Shown here: piece after piece, positions 22,574 to 29,236 of the stretch
Position numbering within the stretch: position 1 is the first letter of the stretch
Layout: each line of letters opens with the position of its first letter
IMG/VR virus record: IMGVR_UViG_3300039046_000040
Span: 1 to 32,060 of that record
Strand: one strand, 5' to 3'
DNA from: a virus
Length of the DNA: 32,060 nt
Position numbers and translations under genes: made by a program
The notes under the pieces: model-generated
What the model saw: only the letters and a program-made list of their open reading frames with translations
The model's database searches: none
Told to the model about the DNA's origin: nothing

Positions 22574-23342
22574 AAGATTTATTGATACTAAACTATGGGA
22601 TAAAGCATGGTTTAGAAGGTTGTCGCCTAAATATAAAAGTTTTTGGTTTTACTTGTTAGGCAAGTGTGATCATGCAGGTATCTGGGATGCTGATTGGGAA
22701 GCGGCTGAATTTATGATTGGTGAAAAAATCATTTATGATGAATTACCTGCTGAAATTAAAAGTAAATTAAAAAAAATAAAAGACGATAAACAATTTTATA
22801 TACCTTCATTTGTTGAATTTCAATATGGAGAACTTAAGCCTCATAGCAAACCGCATTTAAGCGTGATAAAGAGGCTTGATGATAAAAACTTATTAAACGG
22901 TAACTTAAGTGTTAATGATACTCTTAAAGATAAATATAAATATAAAGATAAAGATAAAAAAAAAGATAAAGATGAACGAGAAAAAGATTTTATGAGTAAG
23001 TGTAAATCATTGCAAGAAAAAAATAATATTGATGATGTTATGCTTTTGAATTTTGTTGAATACTGGACAGAATCAAATTTAAACGGCAAACTTATGAAGT
23101 TTGAGATGCAAAAAACATTTGATATTAATAGAAGAATGGCAAGGTGGAAAAAAAATGATTTCGGTACAGTTACTAAATATAAAGAAAGTTTTGTCTCTAA
23201 ATTTAAAAAAACGCCAACTGGTTTGTTTAAAGCATGGTGTAGTAAGTGTGGTAAGCGTGAATTTCCTAATAATGAATGGCAACTTAAACAAGGATCAAGT
23301 TGCTGTGCTGTTGATTATGTTCCAACAAATATAAATGCCTGA
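22566..23342 (+). CDS. Replication initiator-like protein with C-terminal zinc finger
   Basis: This 258-aa protein opens with RFIDTKLWDKAWFRRLSPKYK and FWFYLLGKCDHAGIWDADWE, then FYIPSFVEFQYG and HLSVIKRLDDKNLL. These are the signature of winged-helix replisome-organiser proteins in Bacteroidetes and marine phages. A Lys/Asp low-complexity linker (about 122-140) follows, then a helical domain, then a probable zinc finger with C225, C228, C246 and C247. No polymerase or helicase is encoded, so it likely recruits the host replisome to an origin. AGGAG site; 8-base overlap with the HNH gene. Confidence 0.7.
   Translation: MAKRFIDTKLWDKAWFRRLSPKYKSFWFYLLGKCDHAGIWDADWEAAEFMIGEKIIYDELPAEIKSKLKKIKDDKQFYIPSFVEFQYGELKPHSKPHLSVIKRLDDKNLLNGNLSVNDTLKDKYKYKDKDKKKDKDEREKDFMSKCKSLQEKNNIDDVMLLNFVEYWTESNLNGKLMKFEMQKTFDINRRMARWKKNDFGTVTKYKESFVSKFKKTPTGLFKAWCSKCGKREFPNNEWQLKQGSSCCAVDYVPTNINA
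22925..22972 (+). repeat. AAAGAT-like tandem repeat with A9 run
   Basis: The linker of the replication gene is encoded by irregular copies of TAAAGA and TAAATA, including nine A in a row at 22956-22964. It encodes alternating Lys, Asp and Tyr. Such a run may slip during replication or translation. Confidence 0.65.
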
Positions 23343-23604
23343 TAAAGAAATTCATATTATTGATTGGATTTTAAAAAAAACTGAAGATAAACAGCAAAGA
23401 GATAAAATTAATGCACGAAAAAGAGCAAGAAGATTTGAGAATAAAAAATGGAGTGTTGATAATAATATTTTCTTTTGTGAGTCGTGTAGAACTTGTTGGT
23501 CAAATGTCACTAAATATATTGATGGGAGTAAATGGAAAAAATATCCAAAAGGGTTTATCCCATCTATAGGTAAAAAAAGAAAGGAGTGTCCTCATTGTGA
23601 ATAA
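23335..23604 (+). CDS. Small zinc-binding-like protein
   Basis: This 89-aa protein is basic. A C-E-S-C pair near residue 48 and a C-P-H-C pair at the end suggest one zinc site, split by a 35-residue loop. A helical basic stretch (DKQQRDKINARKRARRF, about 18-34) could bind DNA or RNA. It overlaps the replication gene by eight bases, and its own end overlaps the GTG start of the QueD gene. No family recognised. Confidence 0.55.
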   Translation: MPDKEIHIIDWILKKTEDKQQRDKINARKRARRFENKKWSVDNNIFFCESCRTCWSNVTKYIDGSKWKKYPKGFIPSIGKKRKECPHCE

Positions 23605-24040
23605 TAAATATTTTAGTACAAAAAAACTTATTTTAGGCAGTTGTGCTTTTAGGCAACCATTCGCAGACAGTCACTGCAAATTCATACACGGTTATTTATT
23701 ATATGTAAAATTTTGGTTTGAATGTAATGAGCTTGATAAGAATAACTGGGTTGTTGATTTTGGCAGTTTTAAAAAATTAAAAGATACTCTTGAAAATAAA
23801 TTTGATCATAAAACTTGTATTAGTGCAGATGATCCTGAATTGCATACATTTAAAGAATTAGACAAAAACAATTTAATAAGGTTAGAAATATTTGAGAACG
23901 GTGTTGGAATTGAAAAGTTTGCAGAATATTGTTACGATGTTGCAAATAAGTATATTAGAAATATAACTAATGAAAGGTGTTGGGTTGTAAAATGTGAATT
24001 ATGGGAACATAAAAACAACTCAGCAATAGTTTTAAGATAA
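23597..24040 (+). CDS. queD: QueD-like 6-carboxytetrahydropterin synthase
   Basis: This 147-aa protein starts at GTG (no ATG fits). QueD turns 7,8-dihydroneopterin triphosphate into 6-carboxytetrahydropterin. Family landmarks are SCAFRQ (15-20), HCKFIHGY (26-33), WVVDFGSFK (51-59), FDHKT (69-73) and the end region CELWEHKN (134-140) with Glu136. The usual HGH is HGY here and the usual A-A-H is C-A-F, so two of the three canonical zinc histidines are absent. His26, Cys27 and His31 remain as possible ligands. The context (QueE, FolE, QueC, QueF) makes the role secure, but the metal site needs checking. Ends on a TAATG overlap with QueE. Confidence 0.8.
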   Translation: MNNKYFSTKKLILGSCAFRQPFADSHCKFIHGYLLYVKFWFECNELDKNNWVVDFGSFKKLKDTLENKFDHKTCISADDPELHTFKELDKNNLIRLEIFENGVGIEKFAEYCYDVANKYIRNITNERCWVVKCELWEHKNNSAIVLR

Positions 24041-24648
24041 TGTTAAAAATAAGTGAAATATTTTATTCTTTGCAAGGCGAAGGACATAGAACAGGAGAAG
24101 CATCATTATTTGTAAGATTGCAAGGTTGCAGTGTTAAGCATGCTTGTTTTAAAAGCGGAGTGATTTGTGATACAGAATTTGAAAGCGGTCAAGAATTCAG
24201 TATTGATTATGTATTAGATTATGCAAAAAAAGTTGGAACAAAATGGATTACATGGACAGGCGGAGAGCCAACTGATCAACTTACTGATGAGATATGTTTA
24301 TATGTAAAGAAAAAAGGATATAAACAATCTATTGAATGTAGCGGTATAAAGCAACCGTCTATTTATATTGATTGGATTGCATTGTCTCCAAAAATTGCAG
24401 AGCATATCATAATTAAAAAATGGGAACAAGGTGAAGATGGTTTTCATTGTGATGAACTAAGATGGGTTCGGCATAAAGGTCAATCTATACCAAAAACTAA
24501 AATAAAAGCAAGAACATATTACTTGTCTCCTCATTCCGATGGTGCTAATATAAATACTGAAAATCTTAAACATTGTATTGATTTGTGTTTAAAAAATCCT
24601 GAGTGGAAACTGTCAACTCAAGATCATAAAATATGGAGCGTATTGTGA
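24040..24648 (+). CDS. queE: QueE radical-SAM 7-carboxy-7-deazaguanine synthase
   Basis: This 202-aa protein makes 7-carboxy-7-deazaguanine (CDG) from 6-carboxytetrahydropterin. It has SLQGEG (10-15), FVRLQGC (24-30), WTGGEPT (72-78), and the QueE end LSTQDHKIWSV (191-201). The cluster cysteines are C30, C36 and C43, just before the conserved D-T, giving C-x5-C-x6-C rather than the usual C-x3-C-x2-C. A loop has therefore been added within the Fe-S motif. The usual GGEP SAM motif is intact. The gene shares the TAATG junction with QueD, and its end overlaps FolE. Confidence 0.88.
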   Translation: MLKISEIFYSLQGEGHRTGEASLFVRLQGCSVKHACFKSGVICDTEFESGQEFSIDYVLDYAKKVGTKWITWTGGEPTDQLTDEICLYVKKKGYKQSIECSGIKQPSIYIDWIALSPKIAEHIIIKKWEQGEDGFHCDELRWVRHKGQSIPKTKIKARTYYLSPHSDGANINTENLKHCIDLCLKNPEWKLSTQDHKIWSVL

Positions 24649-25181
24649 ATGACTTAGAAAAAAATATAAAAAAAATGCTTTCATTAATTAAACAAGATCC
24701 TGAAAGAGAAGGACTTAAAGACACACCAAAAAGAGTGGCAAAGGCATGGATTGAACTTACAGATCAACAAAATTTCAATCTCACAACATTTTCTTCTGAA
24801 GGATATGATGAAATGATTATAAGCAGAAATATTAAATATTATACATTTTGCGAGCATCATTTATTGCCTTTTTTCGGAAAAGCTCATATAGGATATATTC
24901 CTGATAAGAAAATTGTTGGATTAAGTAAACTTGCAAGAACTGTTGAATATTACTCTAAAACATTGAACACTCAAGAGTACTTTACAGATAATATTGCTAA
25001 TAAAATTGAAAAAGCATTAAAACCAAAAGGTATCGGAGTTGTTGTCGAAGGAAGGCATATGTGTCAAGAAATGAGAGGTATAAAAAAAGAAGGCAATATG
25101 ATAACGAGTTGCTTGAAAGGCATTTTTAGAGATGATTTAAATGTTAAAAAAGAATTTTTGTCATTAGTTAAAGGAGAATAA
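24633..25181 (+). CDS. folE: GTP cyclohydrolase I
   Basis: This 182-aa protein converts GTP to dihydroneopterin triphosphate, the first step toward 7-deazaguanines. It shows all active-site motifs: EGLKDTPKRVAKAW (26-39), FCEHHLLPFFGKAHIGYIP (72-90) with zinc ligands Cys73 and His75/76, and GVVVEGRHMCQEMRG (135-149) with Cys144. The length is near that of the family's shorter members. The start may be ATG 24633 or GTG 24645; the latter gives the tighter GTGA overlap with QueE. A phage copy would let the pathway run without draining host folate enzymes. Confidence 0.93.
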   Translation: MERIVNDLEKNIKKMLSLIKQDPEREGLKDTPKRVAKAWIELTDQQNFNLTTFSSEGYDEMIISRNIKYYTFCEHHLLPFFGKAHIGYIPDKKIVGLSKLARTVEYYSKTLNTQEYFTDNIANKIEKALKPKGIGVVVEGRHMCQEMRGIKKEGNMITSCLKGIFRDDLNVKKEFLSLVKGE

Positions 25182-25182
25182 A

Positions 25183-25977
25183 ATGAAAAGAGCTGTTTTA
25201 TCGTTTAGTGGAGGCATGGATAGTACAGGTGTACTATTAAAATTGCTCAGTAAAAATGTGAAAGTAAAAGCAATAAGTTTTGATTATGGTCAAAAACATT
25301 TAATTGAAATAAAAAAAGCAACTGAATTAATATCTTATTTAAAAGAAAAAAATCACTTAGTTGATCATTCAATTATTAAACTTGACGGATTAAGTAAATT
25401 ATTAAGCAGTAATTTAGTACAAGGCGGATCAGAAGTTCCTGAAGGTCATTATGAAGACGATAATATGAAAATGACTGTAGTTCCTAATAGAAATAAAATT
25501 ATGAACAGTATTATACAAAGCATTGCCTTATCTTGGGCAAATTTGCATGATAAAGAAGTTTTTATTGCTATGGGCATACATTCCGGTGATCATCAAATTT
25601 ACCCTGATTGTCGTAAAGAATTTAGAGATGCAGATTATGATGCTTTTAGAATTGGAAATTGGAATAGTCATAATGTAAAACCATATACACCTTTTTTAAA
25701 TTTAGACAAATTTCACATTTTAAGTCAGTCATTTCGTATCTGCGAAGTGTTAAATATTGATTTTGATGAAGTTTTTAAAAGAACAAATACAAGTTATAAA
25801 CCAATAAATGAATATTCTGACTATAAGTCGGCAAGTAGTATTGAAAGAATAGAGGCATTTATAAAATTAGGTCATCCCGATCCTATACAATACGCTGATG
25901 AAACTGGATTGGTTGATTGGCAAACTGCAAAAAACCACGCTTTAAGCGTCTTACAAGAAGGACAAAATAATGAGTGA
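25183..25977 (+). CDS. queC: QueC 7-cyano-7-deazaguanine (preQ0) synthase, zinc site lost
   Basis: This 264-aa ATP-dependent enzyme makes preQ0 from CDG. The PP-loop SFSGGMDSTG is at 7-16. DYGQKH (34-39), VPNRN (100-104), GIHSGDHQIYPDCR (131-144) and the C-terminal ERIEAFIKLGHPDPIQY (221-237) are standard. The expected zinc-site cysteines of the segment T-x-S-C-Y...C-G-x-C-x-x-C are replaced: 201-205 reads TNTSY and 212-219 reads SDYKSASS. All four positions therefore lack Cys. This may define a cysteine-free clade. AAAGGAG ribosome site; eight-base overlap with QueF. Confidence 0.9.
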   Translation: MKRAVLSFSGGMDSTGVLLKLLSKNVKVKAISFDYGQKHLIEIKKATELISYLKEKNHLVDHSIIKLDGLSKLLSSNLVQGGSEVPEGHYEDDNMKMTVVPNRNKIMNSIIQSIALSWANLHDKEVFIAMGIHSGDHQIYPDCRKEFRDADYDAFRIGNWNSHNVKPYTPFLNLDKFHILSQSFRICEVLNIDFDEVFKRTNTSYKPINEYSDYKSASSIERIEAFIKLGHPDPIQYADETGLVDWQTAKNHALSVLQEGQNNE

Positions 25978-26377
25978 TACTAAAACATTAACACATTTAG
26001 GTAACCAAGGAACTAGTTATGAATATGATAAACCAAACTATGAATTGTTAGAAACTTTTGAAAATCAACACAGGGATATGTCATATACAGTATATATTAA
26101 CTCACCAGAGTTTACTTCTTTATGTCCTAAAACTGGGCAACCTGATTTTGCTACAATAGAAGTATGGTACACGCCAGACAAATTATGTGTAGAAAGTAAA
26201 TCATGGAAATTGTATTTAGGAAGTTTTAGGCAACATGGTGAATTTCATGAAGATTGCACAAATAGAATTACTAAGGATTTGATAAAATTACTGAATCCTC
26301 ACTACATAAAAGTAAAAGGTGATTTTAAACCAAGAGGCGGAATTGCATTTGTTCCTACTGTTGAATGGAAAAAGTAA
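25970..26377 (+). CDS. queF: QueF NADPH-dependent preQ0 reductase
   Basis: This 135-aa protein is a single-domain (type I) QueF, which reduces preQ0 to preQ1. Cys52 of FTSLCPKTGQPDF and Asp59 correspond to the catalytic pair. ESKSWKLYLGSFR (75-87) holds the E-S-K-x-x-K-x-Y QueF/NADPH motif, and the FHED (92-95) Glu contacts the base. The presence of the reductase motif argues for a true reductase rather than an archaeal QueF-L amidinotransferase. With QueF in the operon, the base put into phage DNA is expected to be preQ1. Overlaps QueC by eight and DpdA by 13 bases. Confidence 0.9.
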   Translation: MSDTKTLTHLGNQGTSYEYDKPNYELLETFENQHRDMSYTVYINSPEFTSLCPKTGQPDFATIEVWYTPDKLCVESKSWKLYLGSFRQHGEFHEDCTNRITKDLIKLLNPHYIKVKGDFKPRGGIAFVPTVEWKK

Positions 26378-27315
26378 AATATTATTTTTCAGATTCTAGT
26401 TTTAATGCTGATGATGAACTATTTTATTGCAAATATGCTCTTAACAGATTAATAAGTTATCATTATAAAACATCTTTATATAAATATATAGATATCTACA
26501 GAAAGTTACATGGTGAATATTTAGATTTAAATAACTATAATTTATTAATTGATAGCGGGGCGTATAGTATTTGGAATAGCGGGAAACCATCAATCAATGT
26601 TGAAGATTATAAGATATTTTGTCTTGAGTTATTAATTCATATTTCAGATATGCCTTTTAATAATATTGAATTTATAAATCTTGATAGTATTCCAGGAGAA
26701 AGAAATAGGCCCGTAACTGAGTATGATGTAAAAATTGCACAAGAACAAAGTTATGAAAATTATTTATTACTTAAAAATTATGTTCCAAACTTGTTGCCTG
26801 TGTTTCATCAAGGTGATAGTTTTGAATATTTGCACGAAATAGAAAAATATACTTTAAGGTATTGTGTAAGTCCTGCAAATGATAAATCTGTAAGTCAAAG
26901 GTTACTATGGATACAAGATGTATTTAAAGTGGCAAATCCAAATTTTAAACCGCATGGATTAGGATTTAGCAACGCTACAATAGCAAAAGCAAATCCATGG
27001 CATTCTTTTGATGCAAGTACTCATGCTTTAAGAGCTGGGTTTGGAGTCATTATGTATAAAATAGACGATAAACTATTAGACATTGTAGTAAGTGATGTAA
27101 GAACTCCTGAAACAACCGGAACTCATTTTAAAAACTTTACTAAGTTGGAGCAACAAAAAATTTTAAATGACTTACAACAAGTAGATGATAGATTTACTTA
27201 TGATAACATTGTAAAAGAAGGTAAAATTAGAAAAATGATTAATGTTTATAATGTTAGCAGATATTATGAATCATTTTCTAAACCAACCAATGTAATTCAA
27301 GAAACATTGTTTTAA
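26365..27315 (+). CDS. dpdA: DpdA-like DNA 7-deazaguanine transglycosylase
   Basis: This 316-aa protein resembles phage DpdA, a DNA relative of tRNA-guanine transglycosylases, which swaps guanine in DNA for a 7-deazaguanine. Motifs in order: LIDSGAYS (61-68, Asp63), NLDSIPGERNRP (105-116, Asp107), LPVFHQGDSFEYL (144-156), RYCVSP (165-170), KPHGLGFSNATI (195-206) and SFDAST (214-219, Asp216). These match the barrel positions of TGT-like nucleophile and base-binding Asp residues. No archaeal PUA or CRD domain is present. It is last in the deazaguanine block and overlaps QueF, so the pathway and the writer are transcribed together. Confidence 0.85.
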   Translation: MEKVKYYFSDSSFNADDELFYCKYALNRLISYHYKTSLYKYIDIYRKLHGEYLDLNNYNLLIDSGAYSIWNSGKPSINVEDYKIFCLELLIHISDMPFNNIEFINLDSIPGERNRPVTEYDVKIAQEQSYENYLLLKNYVPNLLPVFHQGDSFEYLHEIEKYTLRYCVSPANDKSVSQRLLWIQDVFKVANPNFKPHGLGFSNATIAKANPWHSFDASTHALRAGFGVIMYKIDDKLLDIVVSDVRTPETTGTHFKNFTKLEQQKILNDLQQVDDRFTYDNIVKEGKIRKMINVYNVSRYYESFSKPTNVIQETLF

Positions 27316-27362
27316 CTCTTATTATACTGTTAAATAACGGTTGCATCTTAACTTATATCTTG

Positions 27363-27381
27363 TTAAGTTGTAAAGTGAATA
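27363..27381 (+). promoter_or_regulatory. Shared operon-leader element, second copy
   Basis: TTAAGTT, five variable bases and GTGAATA lie 20 bases before the ATG at 27402. The same pattern precedes 20047. A nearby 6-bp inverted repeat (AACTTA 27350-27355, TAAGTT 27364-27369) overlaps it and could be an operator. The gap 27316-27401 otherwise holds no gene. Confidence 0.4.
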
Positions 27382-27401
27382 TTAATAGAATAGGAGTAAA
27401 C

Positions 27402-27752
27402 ATGAACCTAGTACAATGCAGTACACCTTCTTGTTATATACAAGAAAGAGCTGTTGTTGGTGTTGAAATTATTTGCCATGTTTGTGTAAATAAAGTTGAC
27501 TTGCAAATACAAAAACAACACCAAGATCAGATTAATCAAATAAAAACCAAGCCAACCAACACGCCTGTCTGCAAGCGTAAAAGATGGACAAAAACAGAAG
27601 ATGCTATTATTTACGATTTTGTCCAAACTCATAACATAGCGGAGCTTATGAAAATGTTGCCAGGTAGAACAGGGTACGCTGTTGAGAATAGAATATTTAA
27701 ATTAAAAGTTGATCATGTTGCTAAGCAAAAGTACGTTGATCAAATAAACTAA
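27402..27752 (+). CDS. Myb/SANT-like DNA-binding protein with N-terminal Cys pairs
   Basis: The AGGAG at 27392-27396 sets the start at ATG 27402 rather than the upstream ATG 27360, which lies in the leader element. The resulting 116-aa protein has Cys6, Cys11, Cys25 and Cys28, a plausible zinc site. Residues about 60-102 match a Myb/SANT-like helix-turn-helix: RWTKTEDAIIYDFV, then LPGRTGYAVENRIFKL. Phage regulators and host-takeover proteins use this fold. It heads a two-gene operon ending at the 28562 terminator. Confidence 0.65.
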   Translation: MNLVQCSTPSCYIQERAVVGVEIICHVCVNKVDLQIQKQHQDQINQIKTKPTNTPVCKRKRWTKTEDAIIYDFVQTHNIAELMKMLPGRTGYAVENRIFKLKVDHVAKQKYVDQIN

Positions 27753-27765
27753 AAAGGAGAAGAAC

Positions 27766-28539
27766 ATGACCCTAGAAAATGCAAATAAACTAAAAGACAA
27801 AATGCAAAAGTTACTTAATCATGCTACTAGTGCTGAAAAGATAGGTAACCAAGCAGAAGCAGAAGCGTTTATGAAGAAGTTAAATGCGCTTTGCTTAAAA
27901 CATAAAATCAGCATGGCAAACGTACAAGCACACGATCCAGACAACAGCGATGAAAGTATAACTAAAGAAGAAGTTGATAGAACAGAACATGGTTTGCCTG
28001 TACAATGGAAAGCACAGCAATGGATATGGAACTTAGCAAACGCTATTGCAAGTGCTAACAACTGTAGTTATCTTGTTGCTAATGGTTCAAACAGAATATG
28101 GTTTGTTGGAAGAGATCAAGACAGAAGGTTTGCTATACATATGTTTAGTTATTGCTATAAAACACTGTTGATAGATTGCAAAAAAGAATATGACAAGACA
28201 TATAATCATTTCTATGCCATGGGGCTCCAATCACAAGTAAAAGGTTTCCCGCAGTCATTTAAGAAAGGATTTGTTGCGGCGATAACTAAAAGGTTGAATG
28301 AAGCAAAAGAAGAAGTTAGGAAGACAACTGACGCTGAAACATTTGCACTGATTACTACAGGTCAAATGGTTGCAGTTCGTGAATATATGAATACAATGTA
28401 TACTAGGTCTGCTAGTTCGTTAGGTGGGTCAAGTTCTCATAATGTACATGGATATAATAGCGGAATGAAAGCAGGTAGTAAAGTTTCACTTGCGGTAGGT
28501 TCAGTTTCAAATGGAGGTACAAAGCAACTTACATCATAA
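27766..28539 (+). CDS. DUF2786 / DUF7168-type protein
   Basis: This 257-aa protein opens with the DUF2786 pattern: KLKDKMQKLLNHATSAEKIGNQAEAEAFMKKLNALCLKHKIS (residues about 8-49). The middle part (about 75-190) with QWIWNLANAIASANNC, WFVGRDQDRRFAIHMFSYCY and SFKKGFVAAITKRLNEAKEE matches the following DUF7168 region. The end is Gly/Ser-rich. The family is common in phages and plasmids, with no known activity. It has a strong AAGGAG site, 13 bases after the Myb-like gene. Confidence 0.78.
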   Translation: MTLENANKLKDKMQKLLNHATSAEKIGNQAEAEAFMKKLNALCLKHKISMANVQAHDPDNSDESITKEEVDRTEHGLPVQWKAQQWIWNLANAIASANNCSYLVANGSNRIWFVGRDQDRRFAIHMFSYCYKTLLIDCKKEYDKTYNHFYAMGLQSQVKGFPQSFKKGFVAAITKRLNEAKEEVRKTTDAETFALITTGQMVAVREYMNTMYTRSASSLGGSSSHNVHGYNSGMKAGSKVSLAVGSVSNGGTKQLTS

Positions 28540-28561
28540 AAAATAACTTGTAATTATACAT

Positions 28562-28591
28562 AAAGAGCCTCAGTTAATTCTGGGGCTTTTG
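28562..28591 (+). terminator. Intrinsic terminator after DUF2786 gene
   Basis: AAAGAGCCTCAG (28562-28573) pairs with CTGGGGCTTTT (28580-28590) around a TTAATT loop, with two G-T pairs, followed by TTTTG. It starts 22 bases after the stop and ends the short operon before the packaging genes. Confidence 0.85.
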
Positions 28592-28652
28592 TGTATTTTA
28601 TAAAAGACGTTTTTTATTTTAAATTATAATAATCAAATTATAGGAGTTCATT
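28592..28652 (+). promoter_or_regulatory. AT-rich region upstream of packaging genes, possible promoter
   Basis: The region holds ATTTTAAATTATA (28616-28628), shared with 1604-1616 before the scaffold, and a TATAAT at 28625-28630 that fits a -10 box. The base spacing does not give a good -35. The AGGAG ribosome site of the next small gene lies at 28642-28646. Confidence 0.4.
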
Positions 28653-28739
28653 ATGCCAGGGCATTACGGCAACAAGAAAAAGAAGAAAAAAGCTGTCAAA
28701 GGTAAAAAGAAAAAAATGAAATTTGGCAAAAGAAAATAA
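28653..28739 (+). CDS. 28-aa lysine-rich basic peptide
   Basis: This ORF begins with ATG 28653 and a good TAGGAG site, directly after the terminator. The peptide starts MPGHYG and continues as a near-continuous run of Lys with a few Gly, Ala and Phe. More than half of the residues are Lys or Arg. Similar short basic peptides are common before terminase genes in marine phages. It may bind DNA or RNA. Confidence 0.55.
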   Translation: MPGHYGNKKKKKKAVKGKKKKMKFGKRK

Positions 28740-28902
28740 AGGCATCACGCTTACTACTGAATTAGTAGGAATAAAGAATCTTAAAACAACTGGTAATTAT
28801 CGTTTAGAATTTGATGTCTACGAGATTGATACAGCAAAAGTCAAAGAGTTAATTGATAAACTTAATAAGGCTTTTGTTATGGCATTAGTAGAATATGATT
28901 GA
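28723..28902 (+). CDS. 59-aa small protein, TTG start
   Basis: An open frame from TTG (28723) to TGA (28900-28902) encodes 59 residues that read like a real protein, with alternating strands and one helix: ITLTTELVGIKNLKTTG, YRLEFDVYEID, then KVKELIDKLNKAFVM. The only in-frame ATG is near the end. The frame overlaps the basic peptide by 17 bases and the next gene by eight, so translation would be coupled. An unnoticed start is the main uncertainty. Confidence 0.5.
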   Translation: MAKENKGITLTTELVGIKNLKTTGNYRLEFDVYEIDTAKVKELIDKLNKAFVMALVEYD

Positions 28903-29236
28903 AGAACAAACACAGAACAAACATAAGCAACACAAACAAACCGGAGGCTTTGCTAAAGGAAACACCATAGGTAATAGGTGGAAAAAAGGCGAGTCAGGTA
29001 ATCCTAATGGTAGGAAAAATGCTTATACTGATCTGATCAAACAATTTAGTTTTACTAAAACAGGTGAAAAAGAACGAAGAGAAATAGTTATATCTAAGTT
29101 ATTTCAATTAGCAGAAAGAGGTGATTTAAACGCTATTAAATTTATAGTTGAGCGGCTTGAAGGCAAAGCACTGGAAAGACAAGAGCGTGTTAATAAATCA
29201 GAACCAATACAAGTAATGGTAATAGACGATGGCTAG
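28895..29236 (+). CDS. DUF5681-type protein, candidate small terminase
   Basis: This 113-aa protein has the DUF5681 signature GNTIGNRWKKGESGNPNGRKNAYTDLI (about 23-49): a Gly/Pro/Asn-rich basic loop before a helical part (KERREIVISKLFQLAERGDLNAIKFIVERLEGK). Such proteins are often found next to large terminase genes and are commonly treated as small terminase subunits. It overlaps both neighbours and lies about 0.6 kb upstream of the large terminase gene. No other small-terminase candidate is visible. Confidence 0.62.
   Translation: MIEEQTQNKHKQHKQTGGFAKGNTIGNRWKKGESGNPNGRKNAYTDLIKQFSFTKTGEKERREIVISKLFQLAERGDLNAIKFIVERLEGKALERQERVNKSEPIQVMVIDDG

Noticed and set aside
27310-27335. TTTAAC...GTTAAA inverted repeat after the DpdA gene as terminator
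   Set aside because: The stem is short and wholly AT-rich with a 12-base loop, too weak to call.
27360-27401. ATG 27360 as start of the Myb-like gene
   Set aside because: It has no ribosome site and overlaps the leader element. AGGAG fits ATG 27402.
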